Below, one piece after another: positions 20,324 through 29,860 of a stretch of 34,252 nucleotides of DNA (within the stretch, counting starts at the first letter, position 1; every line of letters starts with the position of its first letter). Source of the stretch: Chloroflexota bacterium (lineage in GTDB: Bacteria; Chloroflexota; Anaerolineae; Anaerolineales; Villigracilaceae); contig VGNO01000008.1 in the NCBI GenBank assembly GCA_016865985.1, forward strand, positions 1-34,252. Reading direction: 5' to 3'. The notes beneath the pieces were generated by a model, which saw only the letters and a list, made by a program, of their open reading frames with translations, did not search any database and had not been told where the DNA came from. A program made the position numbers and the translations under genes.

Positions 20324-21178
20324 ATGGTATCCGAATCCACCGTCCAAAAGGCAGAGTTGTCCGTTACCGATATCCGCCCTTCACGCGGCTGGGTGGCGCT
20401 CCACCTGCGCGACCTGTGGAAATACCGCGAGTTGATCTACTTCCTCATCTGGCGCGACGTGAAAGTGCGCTATAAACAGGCCGCGTTGGGCGTGGCCTGG
20501 GCGGTCATCCAGCCGGTGATGACGATGGTGGTATTCAGCGTGATCTTCGGCGAACTTGCCCGGTTGCCGACCGACGGCGACATCCCCTACCCGGTCTTCA
20601 GTTATGTGGCGCTCCTGCCCTGGCACCTGTTTGCCAATGCGCTCCAGAAATCGGGCATCAGCCTGGTGGGGAACGCCAACCTGATCACCAAGATCTACTT
20701 CCCGCGCCTGGTCATCCCGGTCTCGGCGGTGGTCTCCGGCCTGGTGGACTTTGCCATCGCCTTCCTGGTGCTGCTCGGCTTGATGGCTTACTACCACCTG
20801 CCTCTCTCCTGGAACATGCTGTGGCTGCCGCTGCTCATCCTCCTGGCGCTAGCGACCGCCCTGGCGGCGGGACTGTGGCTCTCGGCGCTCAACGTCCAGT
20901 ACCGCGATGTCCAGCACATGATCCCCTTCCTGACCACCGTCTGGATGTACGCTTCGCCGGTCGTGTATTCCTCGAGCCTCATCCCGGAAGGGAACTGGCA
21001 AGTCATCTACGCCCTCAACCCGATGGTGGGGGTCATCCAGGGTTTCCGCTGGGCGCTGCTTGGCGCCCAGGCCCCGGATGCCAGCCTGGCTGTCTCTTCG
21101 GCGGTGGTGGTACTGCTGCTGGCGACCGGGTTGTTCTTCTTCCGCCGCATGGAACGCACCTTTGCGGACATTGTATAG
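20324..21178 (+). CDS. Polysaccharide ABC transporter permease (Wzm-like)
   Basis: LIYFLIWRDVKVRYKQAALGVAWAVIQPVMTMVVFSVIFG; ABC-2 type multi-TM. Confidence 0.93.
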   Translation: MVSESTVQKAELSVTDIRPSRGWVALHLRDLWKYRELIYFLIWRDVKVRYKQAALGVAWAVIQPVMTMVVFSVIFGELARLPTDGDIPYPVFSYVALLPWHLFANALQKSGISLVGNANLITKIYFPRLVIPVSAVVSGLVDFAIAFLVLLGLMAYYHLPLSWNMLWLPLLILLALATALAAGLWLSALNVQYRDVQHMIPFLTTVWMYASPVVYSSSLIPEGNWQVIYALNPMVGVIQGFRWALLGAQAPDASLAVSSAVVVLLLATGLFFFRRMERTFADIV

Positions 21179-21189
21179 GATGATGCGGC

Positions 21190-22470
21190 ATGAGTGATGT
21201 GGCGATCCGGGTCGAGAACCTGGGAAAAAGATACCGCATCGGCGCCCTGTCCCAGCGCCGGGATACCCTGCGCGACCAGTTGGTATACCTGGGCACGCGC
21301 CTTGTCACCCCGCTGCGGGGCAGGGGCACACTGGCGCAGCCGTTGGATGAAGTATGGGCGCTGCGCGATGTATCATTCGAAGTCCGGCACGGGCAGGTGC
21401 TGGGCGTCATCGGGCGCAACGGGGCCGGCAAGAGCACCCTGCTCAAGATCCTTTCCCGCATCACCGAGCCTACGACCGGGAATGTACGCATCCGCGGCCG
21501 GGTGGGTTCCCTGCTGGAAGTCGGCACAGGTTTCCACCCGGAGTTGACCGGGCGGGAGAACATCTACCTGAATGGCGCCATCCTGGGCATGAAACGGACC
21601 GAGATCGAGCGCAAGTTCGATGAGATCGTGGCTTTTTCGGAAGTGGAACAGTTCATCGATACACCCGTCAAACGATATTCCTCCGGCATGTACCTGCGCC
21701 TGGCGTTCGCGGTGGCCGCCCACCTCGAGCCGGAGATCCTGGTGGTGGACGAGGTGCTGGCAGTGGGCGATGCCGAGTTCCAGCGCAAGTGCCTGGGCAA
21801 GATGAGCGATGTAGCCCAGCAGGGACGCACGGTGCTCTTCGTCAGCCATAACATGTCGGCCATCCTGCGCCTGACCCAGGAATCGATCGTGCTGGAAAAA
21901 GGCCGGCTGGCGCTGCGCGCCCCCTCGCCACAGGCTGTGGACCATTACCTCTCCGCCGGGCACGACCGCGCCGGCGAGCGCATCTGGGAGTCGTCCGAGA
22001 TCCCGCCCGAGGCGGCGCCGTTCCAGCCGGTGGCCCTGCGCCTGCGCGACCGGCGCGGCGGCATCGTCGATACCGTCCGGTCCACCGAACCGTTCGTCGT
22101 CGAGATGGAATATATCCTTTCCGCCCCATTGACCGGGCTGCGGGTCGGTTTCTACCTCTTCACGGCGCGCGGCGAAGCCGTCCTGACATCCTTCGACCTG
22201 GACGAGACGGCCATGTTCGAGCGTCATACCAACCGACCTGCCGGGCGTTACCTCAGCCGCTGCCTGCTCCCGGCCGACATTCTCAACCAGGGACGGTATA
22301 CGCTGGCGGTCAACGCCAGTTCCTACAATGTACGGCGTTATTTCATGGACGAGCAGGCGCTGGAATTCAATGTCGACATCACCGGCGCGCCGGGTATGCA
22401 GTGGTCCGAGCCGCGCCCGGGCGCCATCCGCCCGCGGCTGGAATGGCAGATCGAGGCTTTGAAACCATGA
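21190..22470 (+). CDS. Polysaccharide ABC transporter ATP-binding protein (Wzt-like, with C-terminal carbohydrate-binding-type domain)
   Basis: Walker A GRNGAGKST, RVGSLLEVGTGFHPELTGRENIYLNGAILGM, YSSGMYLRLAFAVAAHLEPEILVVDEVLAVGD, about 180-aa C-terminal extension. Confidence 0.94.
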   Translation: MSDVAIRVENLGKRYRIGALSQRRDTLRDQLVYLGTRLVTPLRGRGTLAQPLDEVWALRDVSFEVRHGQVLGVIGRNGAGKSTLLKILSRITEPTTGNVRIRGRVGSLLEVGTGFHPELTGRENIYLNGAILGMKRTEIERKFDEIVAFSEVEQFIDTPVKRYSSGMYLRLAFAVAAHLEPEILVVDEVLAVGDAEFQRKCLGKMSDVAQQGRTVLFVSHNMSAILRLTQESIVLEKGRLALRAPSPQAVDHYLSAGHDRAGERIWESSEIPPEAAPFQPVALRLRDRRGGIVDTVRSTEPFVVEMEYILSAPLTGLRVGFYLFTARGEAVLTSFDLDETAMFERHTNRPAGRYLSRCLLPADILNQGRYTLAVNASSYNVRRYFMDEQALEFNVDITGAPGMQWSEPRPGAIRPRLEWQIEALKP

Positions 22471-24068
22471 GCTCCAGGCGCGAGATCGTCAAGGGACTGC
22501 TGGGTGAACTGCCCTTTACAGTGGAGATGTACTGGCTGCTGCGCCAGCGCAACCGGCCGTTCCAGGGTCATTACAACCTGGAGCGCCTGCGGCGGGAACT
22601 GCCGCCTGCCTGCGCCCAGGTCGAGCCGATGGCCCGCTCCGCCCGGCGCGGCCGGCAGGTTTTTGTTTTTTCCACTCTGCACTACTGGGTGGAGCAAACA
22701 ACCATGATGAGCCTGGCGCTGGCCGGCCTGGGCGACCAGGTCACCCTGATGTACCTACCATATTCGAATTTCAAGCGGCCCATCAGCGCCTTCGACCGCC
22801 GCCGCCAGAACCTCTACAGCCGCGAGATGCTGTCCCCCGTCGCCGGCCTGATCCGGCCAATCTCCATGCTGGATGTGCGCCAGGCTCCCGGCCTGCCGGA
22901 AGAACTGGAACTGGCAGTGCGCCAGGTGAGCCTACTGGATTGCCAGTACACCCTCCAGTCCGAAGAGGTGGACCTGGGCAGCGAGTTGCACGCCATGCGG
23001 CTGGAGCGCAACACCCTGGCGGCGCGCGCCGCCCTGGGCTGGCTGCGGACGCACCGGCCGGAGGTGGTTGTCATCCCCAACGGCACCATCCTGGAACTGG
23101 GCATCGTCTACCGCGTGGCGCGTTACCTGGAATTGCCGGTCGTTACCTATGAATTCAACGACCAGCCCGGCCAGATCTGGATCGCCCAGGACGACGAGAT
23201 CATGCGCCAGAACACCGATCCGCTCTGGCAGGCGGGTGGCGCCACACCCCTCACGGCGGACCAACACCAGCGCATCCACAGACTCGAAAAAGCGCGCAAG
23301 GATGCGCGCAGTTTTGGCAGGTCCGACCGGCTGTGGCAGAATGCCCCCACCCAGGGCGCAGACAAACTACGCGCCGCCCTCGGACTGGACGGCCGTCCGG
23401 TGGCGCTGCTTGCCACCAACGTCCTGGGCGACAGCCTGACCCTCAGCCGCAATATCTTCGCCGCCAGCATGTCCGAGTGGCTGACCCGCTCCCTGCAATA
23501 TTTTGCCGGTCGCCGTGACGTCCAACTCATCGTCCGCATCCATCCCGGCGAGTGTTACCTGCGAGGCCAGTCCATGCTGGAAGTGGCACAGAAAGCCCTG
23601 CCGGAACTGCCGGAGAACATCCGCCTCATCAAACCGCTCGAAGAATTGAACACCTACGACCTGATGGAAGTGACCAGCCTGGGATTGGTCTATACGACCA
23701 CCACTGGCCTGGAGATGGCAATGGCCGGCATCCCGGTCATCGTCAGCGGCGAGACCCATTACCGCCAGCGCGGCTTCACGCTCGACCCGCAGACCTGGGA
23801 CGAGTACCATTCCCTGCTGGAAGGTATCCTGGCCGCCCCCGCCTCCCACCGCCTGTCGCAGTCCCAGGTGGACCTGGCCTGGAATTACGCCTACCGGTTC
23901 TTCTTCCAGTTCCCGCGTCCCTTCCCCTGGCGGCTGATCAGTTTCTGGAAGGATTACCCGCAGTGGCCGGTCGGACGCGTCCTGGGCGAGGAAGGCCGTG
24001 CCCTCTTCGAAGCCACCCTCCACCAGTTGACCGGCGATCCCATCGAATGGACGGATTATCATCAATGA
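22467..24068 (+). CDS. Surface/capsule carbohydrate biosynthesis protein, GT-B-like
   Basis: Start chosen at MSSRREIVKG (ATGA overlap with Wzt stop; ORF track extends to 22401). C-terminal 'YTTTTGLEMAMAGIPVIVSGETHYRQRGF' resembles KpsC/KpsS-type and UDP-GlcNAc 2-epimerase-like folds. Confidence 0.65.
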   Translation: MSSRREIVKGLLGELPFTVEMYWLLRQRNRPFQGHYNLERLRRELPPACAQVEPMARSARRGRQVFVFSTLHYWVEQTTMMSLALAGLGDQVTLMYLPYSNFKRPISAFDRRRQNLYSREMLSPVAGLIRPISMLDVRQAPGLPEELELAVRQVSLLDCQYTLQSEEVDLGSELHAMRLERNTLAARAALGWLRTHRPEVVVIPNGTILELGIVYRVARYLELPVVTYEFNDQPGQIWIAQDDEIMRQNTDPLWQAGGATPLTADQHQRIHRLEKARKDARSFGRSDRLWQNAPTQGADKLRAALGLDGRPVALLATNVLGDSLTLSRNIFAASMSEWLTRSLQYFAGRRDVQLIVRIHPGECYLRGQSMLEVAQKALPELPENIRLIKPLEELNTYDLMEVTSLGLVYTTTTGLEMAMAGIPVIVSGETHYRQRGFTLDPQTWDEYHSLLEGILAAPASHRLSQSQVDLAWNYAYRFFFQFPRPFPWRLISFWKDYPQWPVGRVLGEEGRALFEATLHQLTGDPIEWTDYHQ

Positions 24069-24931
24069 CAGATACCCAGCAGCAGGTGCGCGCTTTTTAC
24101 GATCAGATTGGCTGGCAGCAAGTCAGCGAAGGGGTTTACCAGAATGCCCGTTACGAGGACCTGCGGCCTGTTTCGCGCGAATACACCCACCGCTGCCACC
24201 TGCGCGTCAACCGGTTCCTGACCCGGCGCGGCGACTACCTGCTGGACGCCGGTTCAGGCCCGATCCAGTATCCGGAATACTTGACCTACTCGGAGGAATA
24301 CCGCTACCGGGTCTGCGCCGATATTTCCATCCAGGCCATGCGGGAGGCCCGCCGCCGGCTGGGCGGACGCGGCCTGTACGTGGTGGCGGATATCGCCAAC
24401 CTGCCGTTCAAGGCCGACGTTTTCGACGGGATCGTCTCGCTGCATGCCATCCACCACCTGCCTTATGAAAGCCAGATTCTGGCTTACCGGCAGTTGTACC
24501 GGTCCCTGAAGGCTGGCCGGAGCATGGCGGTGGTCAATGCCTGGAAAAACCCGCCATTGATCAAGTATACTTTCTGGCTGGTGCGGCTTGCTGAAATGAC
24601 CCGTTACTACGCCGGACGGGTGCGCTACCGCCTCTCCCGCCATCCCGCGCCGCAAGGGCAGGAAAAAGAAGAGGCCAGACCGACCACGCCGACCGGCACG
24701 TATGCCGAACACTACGATGCCCGCACCTTGCTGCAGGAACTGGGCATGGCCGGCATCCCGGTCGAGATCCGCTCGTGGCGCAGCCTGAGCGTCCGTTTCC
24801 TGCGCGCCCTGATCCATCCCTGGCTGGGCGGGCGCCTGTGGCTGTGGCTGGTATACCGGTTGGAAGACATCTTCCCCCACTCCCTGGGACGGATCGGGCA
24901 GTATCCATTGATCGTCATTCGCAAACCATGA
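24065..24931 (+). CDS. Class I SAM-dependent methyltransferase
   Basis: YLLDAGSGPIQYPEYLTYSEEYRYRVCADISIQAMREARRRLG...VADIANLPFKADVFDGIVSLHAIHHLP. True start at 24065 (ATGA overlap); ORF track start 23552 is upstream out-of-gene extension. Confidence 0.9.
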   Translation: MTDTQQQVRAFYDQIGWQQVSEGVYQNARYEDLRPVSREYTHRCHLRVNRFLTRRGDYLLDAGSGPIQYPEYLTYSEEYRYRVCADISIQAMREARRRLGGRGLYVVADIANLPFKADVFDGIVSLHAIHHLPYESQILAYRQLYRSLKAGRSMAVVNAWKNPPLIKYTFWLVRLAEMTRYYAGRVRYRLSRHPAPQGQEKEEARPTTPTGTYAEHYDARTLLQELGMAGIPVEIRSWRSLSVRFLRALIHPWLGGRLWLWLVYRLEDIFPHSLGRIGQYPLIVIRKP

Positions 24932-24941
24932 TGGAGAGACC

Positions 24942-25952
24942 ATGAACTGGAAAAACCAAGTTGTGCTCGTCACCGGGGGCACCGGTTCGTTCGGCAAGAA
25001 ACTGACCCGCATCCTGCTGGAAGAATACCAGCCGCGTAAGATCATCATCTTCAGCCGCGACGAACTCAAACAACATGAGATGCGGGTCGCCGGCTACGAA
25101 CATCCCTCCCTGCGTTATTTCATCGGCGACGTGCGCGACCGGGAACGGCTGGTACGCGCCATGCACGGGGTGGATATCGTCGTCCATGCCGCAGCCCTCA
25201 AGCAGGTCCCGGCCTGTGAATACAACCCGATGGAAGCCATCAAGACCAACATCATGGGCACCTCCAACGTGGTCGAAGGCGCCCTGGACGCGGGCGTCAA
25301 GAAAGTGCTGGCGCTCAGCACCGACAAGGCTGTCAACCCGGTCAACCTCTACGGCGCCACCAAACTGGCGGCGGAAAAACTGGTGGTGCAGAGCAACGCT
25401 TACGCCGCCGGCACGTCCACCCGCTATTCCTGTGTTCGCTACGGCAATGTGGTCGGGTCGCGCGGCTCGGTCGTCCCCTTGTTCCTGAAACAGCGCGCCA
25501 GCGGCAAGGTGACCGTCACCGACGAGCGCATGACCCGCTTCTGGCTCTCACTCGAACAGGGCGTCCACTTCGTCATCAACTGCATTGGGCAGATGGAAGG
25601 CGGCGAAGTCTTCGTCCCCAAGATCCCCAGCACCAAGGTCATCGACCTGGCGCACGCCATCGCCCCCGAAGCCAGGGTCGAGATCATTGGCATCCGTCCC
25701 GGAGAGAAACTGCACGAGGCGCTCATTTCGGAAGACGAGGCCCGCAGCGCCATCGAATTGAAGGACTTGTTCGTCGTCCAGCCGGCGGAAGCCTCCTGGT
25801 TCGGTTATTCTTGGAAGGACAAAGGCAAGCCCCTGCCGGATGGATACCATTATTCCAGCGACAATAACGCCTCCTGGCTGGATGTGGCGGGCATCAAAGA
25901 ATTCATTGCCCCCTTCGAAGCCGACCTCCTGGCCGGGAAACTGGCGGGTTGA
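24942..25952 (+). CDS. Polysaccharide biosynthesis NDP-sugar 4,6-dehydratase (PseB/CapE/CapD-like)
   Basis: VVLVTGGTGSFGKKLTRILLEEYQPRKIIIFSRDELKQHEM...AAALKQVPACEYNPMEAIKTNIMGTSNV...LSTDKAVNPVNLYGATKLAAEKL. Confidence 0.92.
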   Translation: MNWKNQVVLVTGGTGSFGKKLTRILLEEYQPRKIIIFSRDELKQHEMRVAGYEHPSLRYFIGDVRDRERLVRAMHGVDIVVHAAALKQVPACEYNPMEAIKTNIMGTSNVVEGALDAGVKKVLALSTDKAVNPVNLYGATKLAAEKLVVQSNAYAAGTSTRYSCVRYGNVVGSRGSVVPLFLKQRASGKVTVTDERMTRFWLSLEQGVHFVINCIGQMEGGEVFVPKIPSTKVIDLAHAIAPEARVEIIGIRPGEKLHEALISEDEARSAIELKDLFVVQPAEASWFGYSWKDKGKPLPDGYHYSSDNNASWLDVAGIKEFIAPFEADLLAGKLAG

Positions 25953-26873
25953 ATGCGCATCCTCGTAACCGGGGCAAGCGGCCTGCTGGGACTCAACCTC
26001 TCGCTGTTGATGGCGGGCGGGCAGCATACCATCGTCGGCGTGGACCGCAGCCGGTTGAGCGGGACACCCTTCGAACTGATCCAGGCCGACCTGCTAGGAC
26101 CGGACGCCTGTCCCCGTTTGCTGGAAGCGGTGCGCCCCGCGGCCGTCATCCACACTGCCGCGCTGGCAAACCTCGAAGCCTGCGAAGCCGACCCGGGGAC
26201 GGCGCGCCTTCTCAACGCCGACCTGCCCGGCGAACTGGCTGCAGCCTGCGCCGGACGCTCCATCGGTTTGGTGCACATCTCCACCGATTCGGTCTTCGAT
26301 GGCGCCCGGGAAGGGATCTATACCGAAGACGACGTTCCCAACCCACCGGGAGTCTATTCCGCCACAAAACTCCAGGGCGAACGGAATGTCCTTTCGGCTT
26401 ATCCTGAGGCCGTCGTGGCGCGCGTCAATTTCTTCGGCTGGAGCCTTTCCGGCAAACGCAGTCTTTCGGAATACTTCTATAACAACCTTTCGTCGTCCCG
26501 GCCTGCCCCCGGCTTCACCGACATCTGGTTCTGCCCGATATTCGTCGGCGACCTGGCCGACACCCTGGTGCGGATGCTGGAAAAAAGCCTTTCGGGACTG
26601 TACCATGCCGTCGGGTCCGAAGCGTTGACGAAGTACGATTTCGGGCTGCGGATCGCCCGCCGGTTCGGCTTCGACCCGGGGCTGGTCGTCCCGGCTTCCA
26701 TCCAGGATTCAGAACTTACCGCCCGGCGCTCTCCCAACCTGCGCCTTTCTGTCCACAAGTTATCCACAGCCCTGGGGAGGGAAATCCCCGGGGTTTCCAC
26801 CGGGATCGAACAGTTTTATACACAGGCCACGCAGGGTTATCCACAGAAAATGCGGAGTTATCAACAGGTATGA
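25953..26873 (+). CDS. RmlD-like SDR (dTDP-4-dehydrorhamnose reductase family)
   Basis: MRILVTGASGLLGLNLSLLM...VIHTAALANLEACEADPGTARLLNADLPGELA...HISTDSVFDG...YSATKLQGERNVL. Confidence 0.88.
   Translation: MRILVTGASGLLGLNLSLLMAGGQHTIVGVDRSRLSGTPFELIQADLLGPDACPRLLEAVRPAAVIHTAALANLEACEADPGTARLLNADLPGELAAACAGRSIGLVHISTDSVFDGAREGIYTEDDVPNPPGVYSATKLQGERNVLSAYPEAVVARVNFFGWSLSGKRSLSEYFYNNLSSSRPAPGFTDIWFCPIFVGDLADTLVRMLEKSLSGLYHAVGSEALTKYDFGLRIARRFGFDPGLVVPASIQDSELTARRSPNLRLSVHKLSTALGREIPGVSTGIEQFYTQATQGYPQKMRSYQQV
26760..26866 (+). promoter_or_regulatory. Cluster of DnaA-box-like 9-mers, all on + strand
   Basis: ttatccaca 26760-26768; ttatacaca 26816-26824; ttatccaca 26837-26845; ttatcaaca 26858-26866. 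Two exact TTATCCACA, one further match to TTWTNCACA, one single mismatch. Last three spaced exactly 21 bp. Confidence 0.65.
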
Positions 26874-26913
26874 CGCCAATGCGAGACAGGCAGGCACAGA
26901 AAACGAGGATTCA

Positions 26914-27981
26914 ATGGAAATAAAGATCGGCAAGCGCCTGATCGGCCCCAACCACCCGACCTATTTCATCGCCGACATCGCCGCCAACCATGACGGCGAC
27001 CTGGAACGGGCGAAACTGCTCATCCGCCTGGCGAAGGAAGCCGGGGCGGACGCGGCCAAATTCCAGAACTTCGATGCGCCCAAGATCGTCTCGGACTACG
27101 GTTTCAGCCACATGAACAGCCAGGTCAGCCACCAGGCTGCCTGGAAGAAATCGGTGGTGGAAGTGTACCGGGCAGCCTCCATCCCCTTCGAGTGGTCGAG
27201 AACCTTGGTGGAGGCGTGCGCCGAGGCCGGCATCGACTATTTCTCGTCGCCCTATGATTTCACCGCGATCGACTTCCTCGACCAGTATGTTCCGGTGTAT
27301 AAGGCCGGCTCCGGCGAGATCGATTGGATCGAGGCCCTGGAACGCATGGCGAGCAAGGGCAAGCCGTTCTTCGTTGCCACCGGCGCTTCGACCATCGGCG
27401 AGGTGCAGAAGGCAGTCCACGCCATCCTGAAGATCAACAAACAACTGGCGCTGATGCAGTGCAACACCAACTACACCGCCAGCCCGAACAACTACGACCA
27501 CCTGCACCTGAACGTGCTCAAAACCTACGCCAGCATGTTCCCGGATGTGATCCTGGGCCTTTCCGACCACACCCATGCGGTTGCGCCGGTGGTGGGTGCG
27601 GTAACCCTGGGCGCACGCGTCATCGAACGGCATTTCACCGACAGTAACGACCGCGAAGGCCCCGACCATAAATTTGCCATGGATCCGGAAAAATGGGCGC
27701 GCATGGTCGAGGAGACCCGCCTGCTCGAACGGGCGCTTGGTTCAGCCGATAAATTCATCGCCGACAATGAGATAGATACCGCGGTGGTGCAACGCCGCTG
27801 CCTGCGGGCGGCACGCGACATCAAGGCCGGCGAGAGGTTCACCCGCGACATGATCGATGTCCTCCGCCCGGCCACGCCTGGCGCGATCAAGCCTGACCAG
27901 ATCGAGAATGTGCTCGGCGCGAAGGCGCTCGTGGACCTGCCATACGGCAAGGAATTGCGCTGGATGGAGTTGGGCTCGTAA
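26914..27981 (+). CDS. NeuB-family N-acetylneuraminate/nonulosonate synthase with C-terminal SAF domain
   Basis: YFIADIAANHDGDLERAKLLIRLAKEAGADAAKFQNF...SSPYDFTAIDFLDQYVPVYKAGSGEI...LGLSDHTHAVAPVVGAVTLGARVIERHFTDSNDREGPDHKFAM. Confidence 0.93.
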   Translation: MEIKIGKRLIGPNHPTYFIADIAANHDGDLERAKLLIRLAKEAGADAAKFQNFDAPKIVSDYGFSHMNSQVSHQAAWKKSVVEVYRAASIPFEWSRTLVEACAEAGIDYFSSPYDFTAIDFLDQYVPVYKAGSGEIDWIEALERMASKGKPFFVATGASTIGEVQKAVHAILKINKQLALMQCNTNYTASPNNYDHLHLNVLKTYASMFPDVILGLSDHTHAVAPVVGAVTLGARVIERHFTDSNDREGPDHKFAMDPEKWARMVEETRLLERALGSADKFIADNEIDTAVVQRRCLRAARDIKAGERFTRDMIDVLRPATPGAIKPDQIENVLGAKALVDLPYGKELRWMELGS

Positions 27982-27991
27982 GGGAGTGTCT

Positions 27992-29110
27992 TTGAACCGC
28001 ATTTTGTATTTTTCGAACGATTATTGCACCCACGATTACCGCTTCCTGTCCTCCCTGGCAGAGAACGGCAACCAGGTGTTCCACGTCCGCTTGGAGGCTG
28101 TCCGCCGCCAGGTGGAGGACCGGCCCGTCCCGGCCGGGGTGGAGATCGTCCATTGGGCAGGCGGGCGGGACGCATTCCGCTGGCGTGACCTGCCCGGCCT
28201 GGTGCGCGACTTCCGGCGGCTGGCGCGCGCGATCCAGCCGGACCTGGTCCATGCCGGGCCGCTCCAGACCTGCGCCTTCATCGCCATCCTCTCCGGTTAC
28301 CATCCCGTCCTGGCAATGTCGTGGGGGTTCGACCTGATGGAAGACGCGGAAAGGAACCGCTGGTGGCGTTGGGCAACGAGGTTTGTGTTGCAACGGGCCG
28401 ATTTCTTCATCAGCGATGCCCGCGTCACCCGCGACCGGGCGGTCGCTTATGGCATGGATGCCGCCCGGACGGATGTTTTCCCCTGGGGCGTGGACCTGGA
28501 GCAGTTCTCGCCATCCGGGGCCGGGCGCCTTGCTCCCGGCGGGTTCACCCTGCTCTGCAACCGTTCCTGGGAACCGCGCTACGGGGTGGACCTGCTGGCG
28601 CGCGCCTTCGTCCAGGCGGCGCGCGCGGACGCCGAACTGCGCCTCATCCTGCTCGGCGGCGGGTCGCAGGCCCAGGTCATCCGCCAGGTTCTGGAGCGCG
28701 GCGGCGTATCCGAACGGGTCACCTTCGCCGGTCAGATCCCTCAGAAGGATCTCCCCCGTTATTACCGGATGGCCGACCTGTACATCTCGCCCTCGCACGT
28801 CGACGGTTCGTCGGTCTCATTGCTGGAAGCCATGGCATGCGGCCTGCCGGCGCTGGTATCCGACATTCCCGCCAACTGTGAGTGGGTGACGGATGGCGTC
28901 AATGGCCGGGTCTTCCCGGATGGCGCGCTGGATGCGCTGGCAGCCGGGATCCTGCGCGCAAAGGAGAATCCTGCTGAAAGCCGGGCTTTCGGGTTGGCTG
29001 CCAGAGAGGTAGCCGAAAGCCGCGCGGATTGGAAGGTCAATTTCCAGCATTTGCTGGGAGCCTACCAGATGACCTTGGATAACCGGAGATTGGTTAGTAA
29101 GAATGAATAG
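27992..29110 (+). CDS. Glycosyltransferase, GT4-like (GT-B)
   Basis: RILYFSNDYCTHDYRFLSSLAENGNQVFHVRLE...YISPSHVDGSSVSLLEAMACGLPALVSDIPANCEWV. Start probably TTG 27992 after AGGGAG, or GTG 27986; ORF track start 27857 is inside neuB-like gene. Confidence 0.88.
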   Translation: MNRILYFSNDYCTHDYRFLSSLAENGNQVFHVRLEAVRRQVEDRPVPAGVEIVHWAGGRDAFRWRDLPGLVRDFRRLARAIQPDLVHAGPLQTCAFIAILSGYHPVLAMSWGFDLMEDAERNRWWRWATRFVLQRADFFISDARVTRDRAVAYGMDAARTDVFPWGVDLEQFSPSGAGRLAPGGFTLLCNRSWEPRYGVDLLARAFVQAARADAELRLILLGGGSQAQVIRQVLERGGVSERVTFAGQIPQKDLPRYYRMADLYISPSHVDGSSVSLLEAMACGLPALVSDIPANCEWVTDGVNGRVFPDGALDALAAGILRAKENPAESRAFGLAAREVAESRADWKVNFQHLLGAYQMTLDNRRLVSKNE

Positions 29111-29849
29111 GAACATTATCTGGAGAATGTCCTGCCTCCTGCTGGCAGCGATGATGCTGTTGAGCGCCTGCGGGAATGCCGGAGCGCCCCTGCCGACCCC
29201 GTCGCCGGTCGACCCGGCTGTGGTCCAGACCGAGGCGGTGGCGACCTTTGCCATGTCGCTGACCCTGGCGGCGCCGACCCATACGCCGACCCCCCTGCCC
29301 AGCGCTACCCCGACCGCCACCGCCACATCCACGCCAACGGCCACGCCGACTGCGACCAATGTGTCCATCCCGGTAAGCGAGTTGATGAAGACCTACATTG
29401 CTTACTACTGGATCTATCCAGTCGAGATGACGACCGCTTGTACCTACTACGTGCTGCCATATATCGCCTACCCAATCGCCGAGCGGACTGGGAATCATGA
29501 GCAGGATATCCGGACGGCATTGAACATCCTTTTCGCGGACCATTCGCCTGGCAGCGGCGTGCTTACCAACCCGATCGGCCGTTCCAACCTTACCATCAGC
29601 GGTTTTCACCGCAGCGGGATCACCTTGAATGTCGAACTATCCGGGACGCTCTACCGGAATTTCTATTACCCCATGACCTGGTCCTATAGTTTATTCTGCC
29701 CTGATAAGCAGGCGCGCGATCAGGTCTTCAGGACCATCTGGCAATTCAAAGACATCCTGGCACAGAACGGCATTACAGATGTCGTCGTCTGGTACGATGG
29801 TCAATTGCTTGATGACCTGCTCCTGAACGATTTTTCCGGCGCGCCGTAG
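29103..29849 (+). CDS. Putative lipoprotein A of a tandem paralogous pair, T/P-rich linker, possible GerMN-like domain
   Basis: LLAAMMLLSACGNAG lipobox, THTPTPLPSATPTATATSTPTATPTATN linker, C-terminal 'DQVFRTIWQFKDILAQNGITDVVVWYDGQLLDDLL'. Confidence 0.75.
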   Translation: MNRNIIWRMSCLLLAAMMLLSACGNAGAPLPTPSPVDPAVVQTEAVATFAMSLTLAAPTHTPTPLPSATPTATATSTPTATPTATNVSIPVSELMKTYIAYYWIYPVEMTTACTYYVLPYIAYPIAERTGNHEQDIRTALNILFADHSPGSGVLTNPIGRSNLTISGFHRSGITLNVELSGTLYRNFYYPMTWSYSLFCPDKQARDQVFRTIWQFKDILAQNGITDVVVWYDGQLLDDLLLNDFSGAP

Positions 29850-29860
29850 AGAGGCTTCGA

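Noticed and set aside
21373-22227. 284-aa minus-strand ORF
   Set aside because: Antisense to the Wzt-like ATPase; shadow ORF.
26749-26913. Chromosomal replication origin (oriC)
   Set aside because: DnaA-box-like sites are present but inside a CDS, with no dnaA/dnaN/rpmH neighbourhood and no evident AT-rich unwinding element; kept only as a DnaA-box cluster.
29270-29365. T/P-rich repetitive DNA as a CRISPR or VNTR
   Set aside because: Irregular low-complexity coding for a lipoprotein linker; no constant repeats with unique spacers. No CRISPR array seen anywhere in the window.
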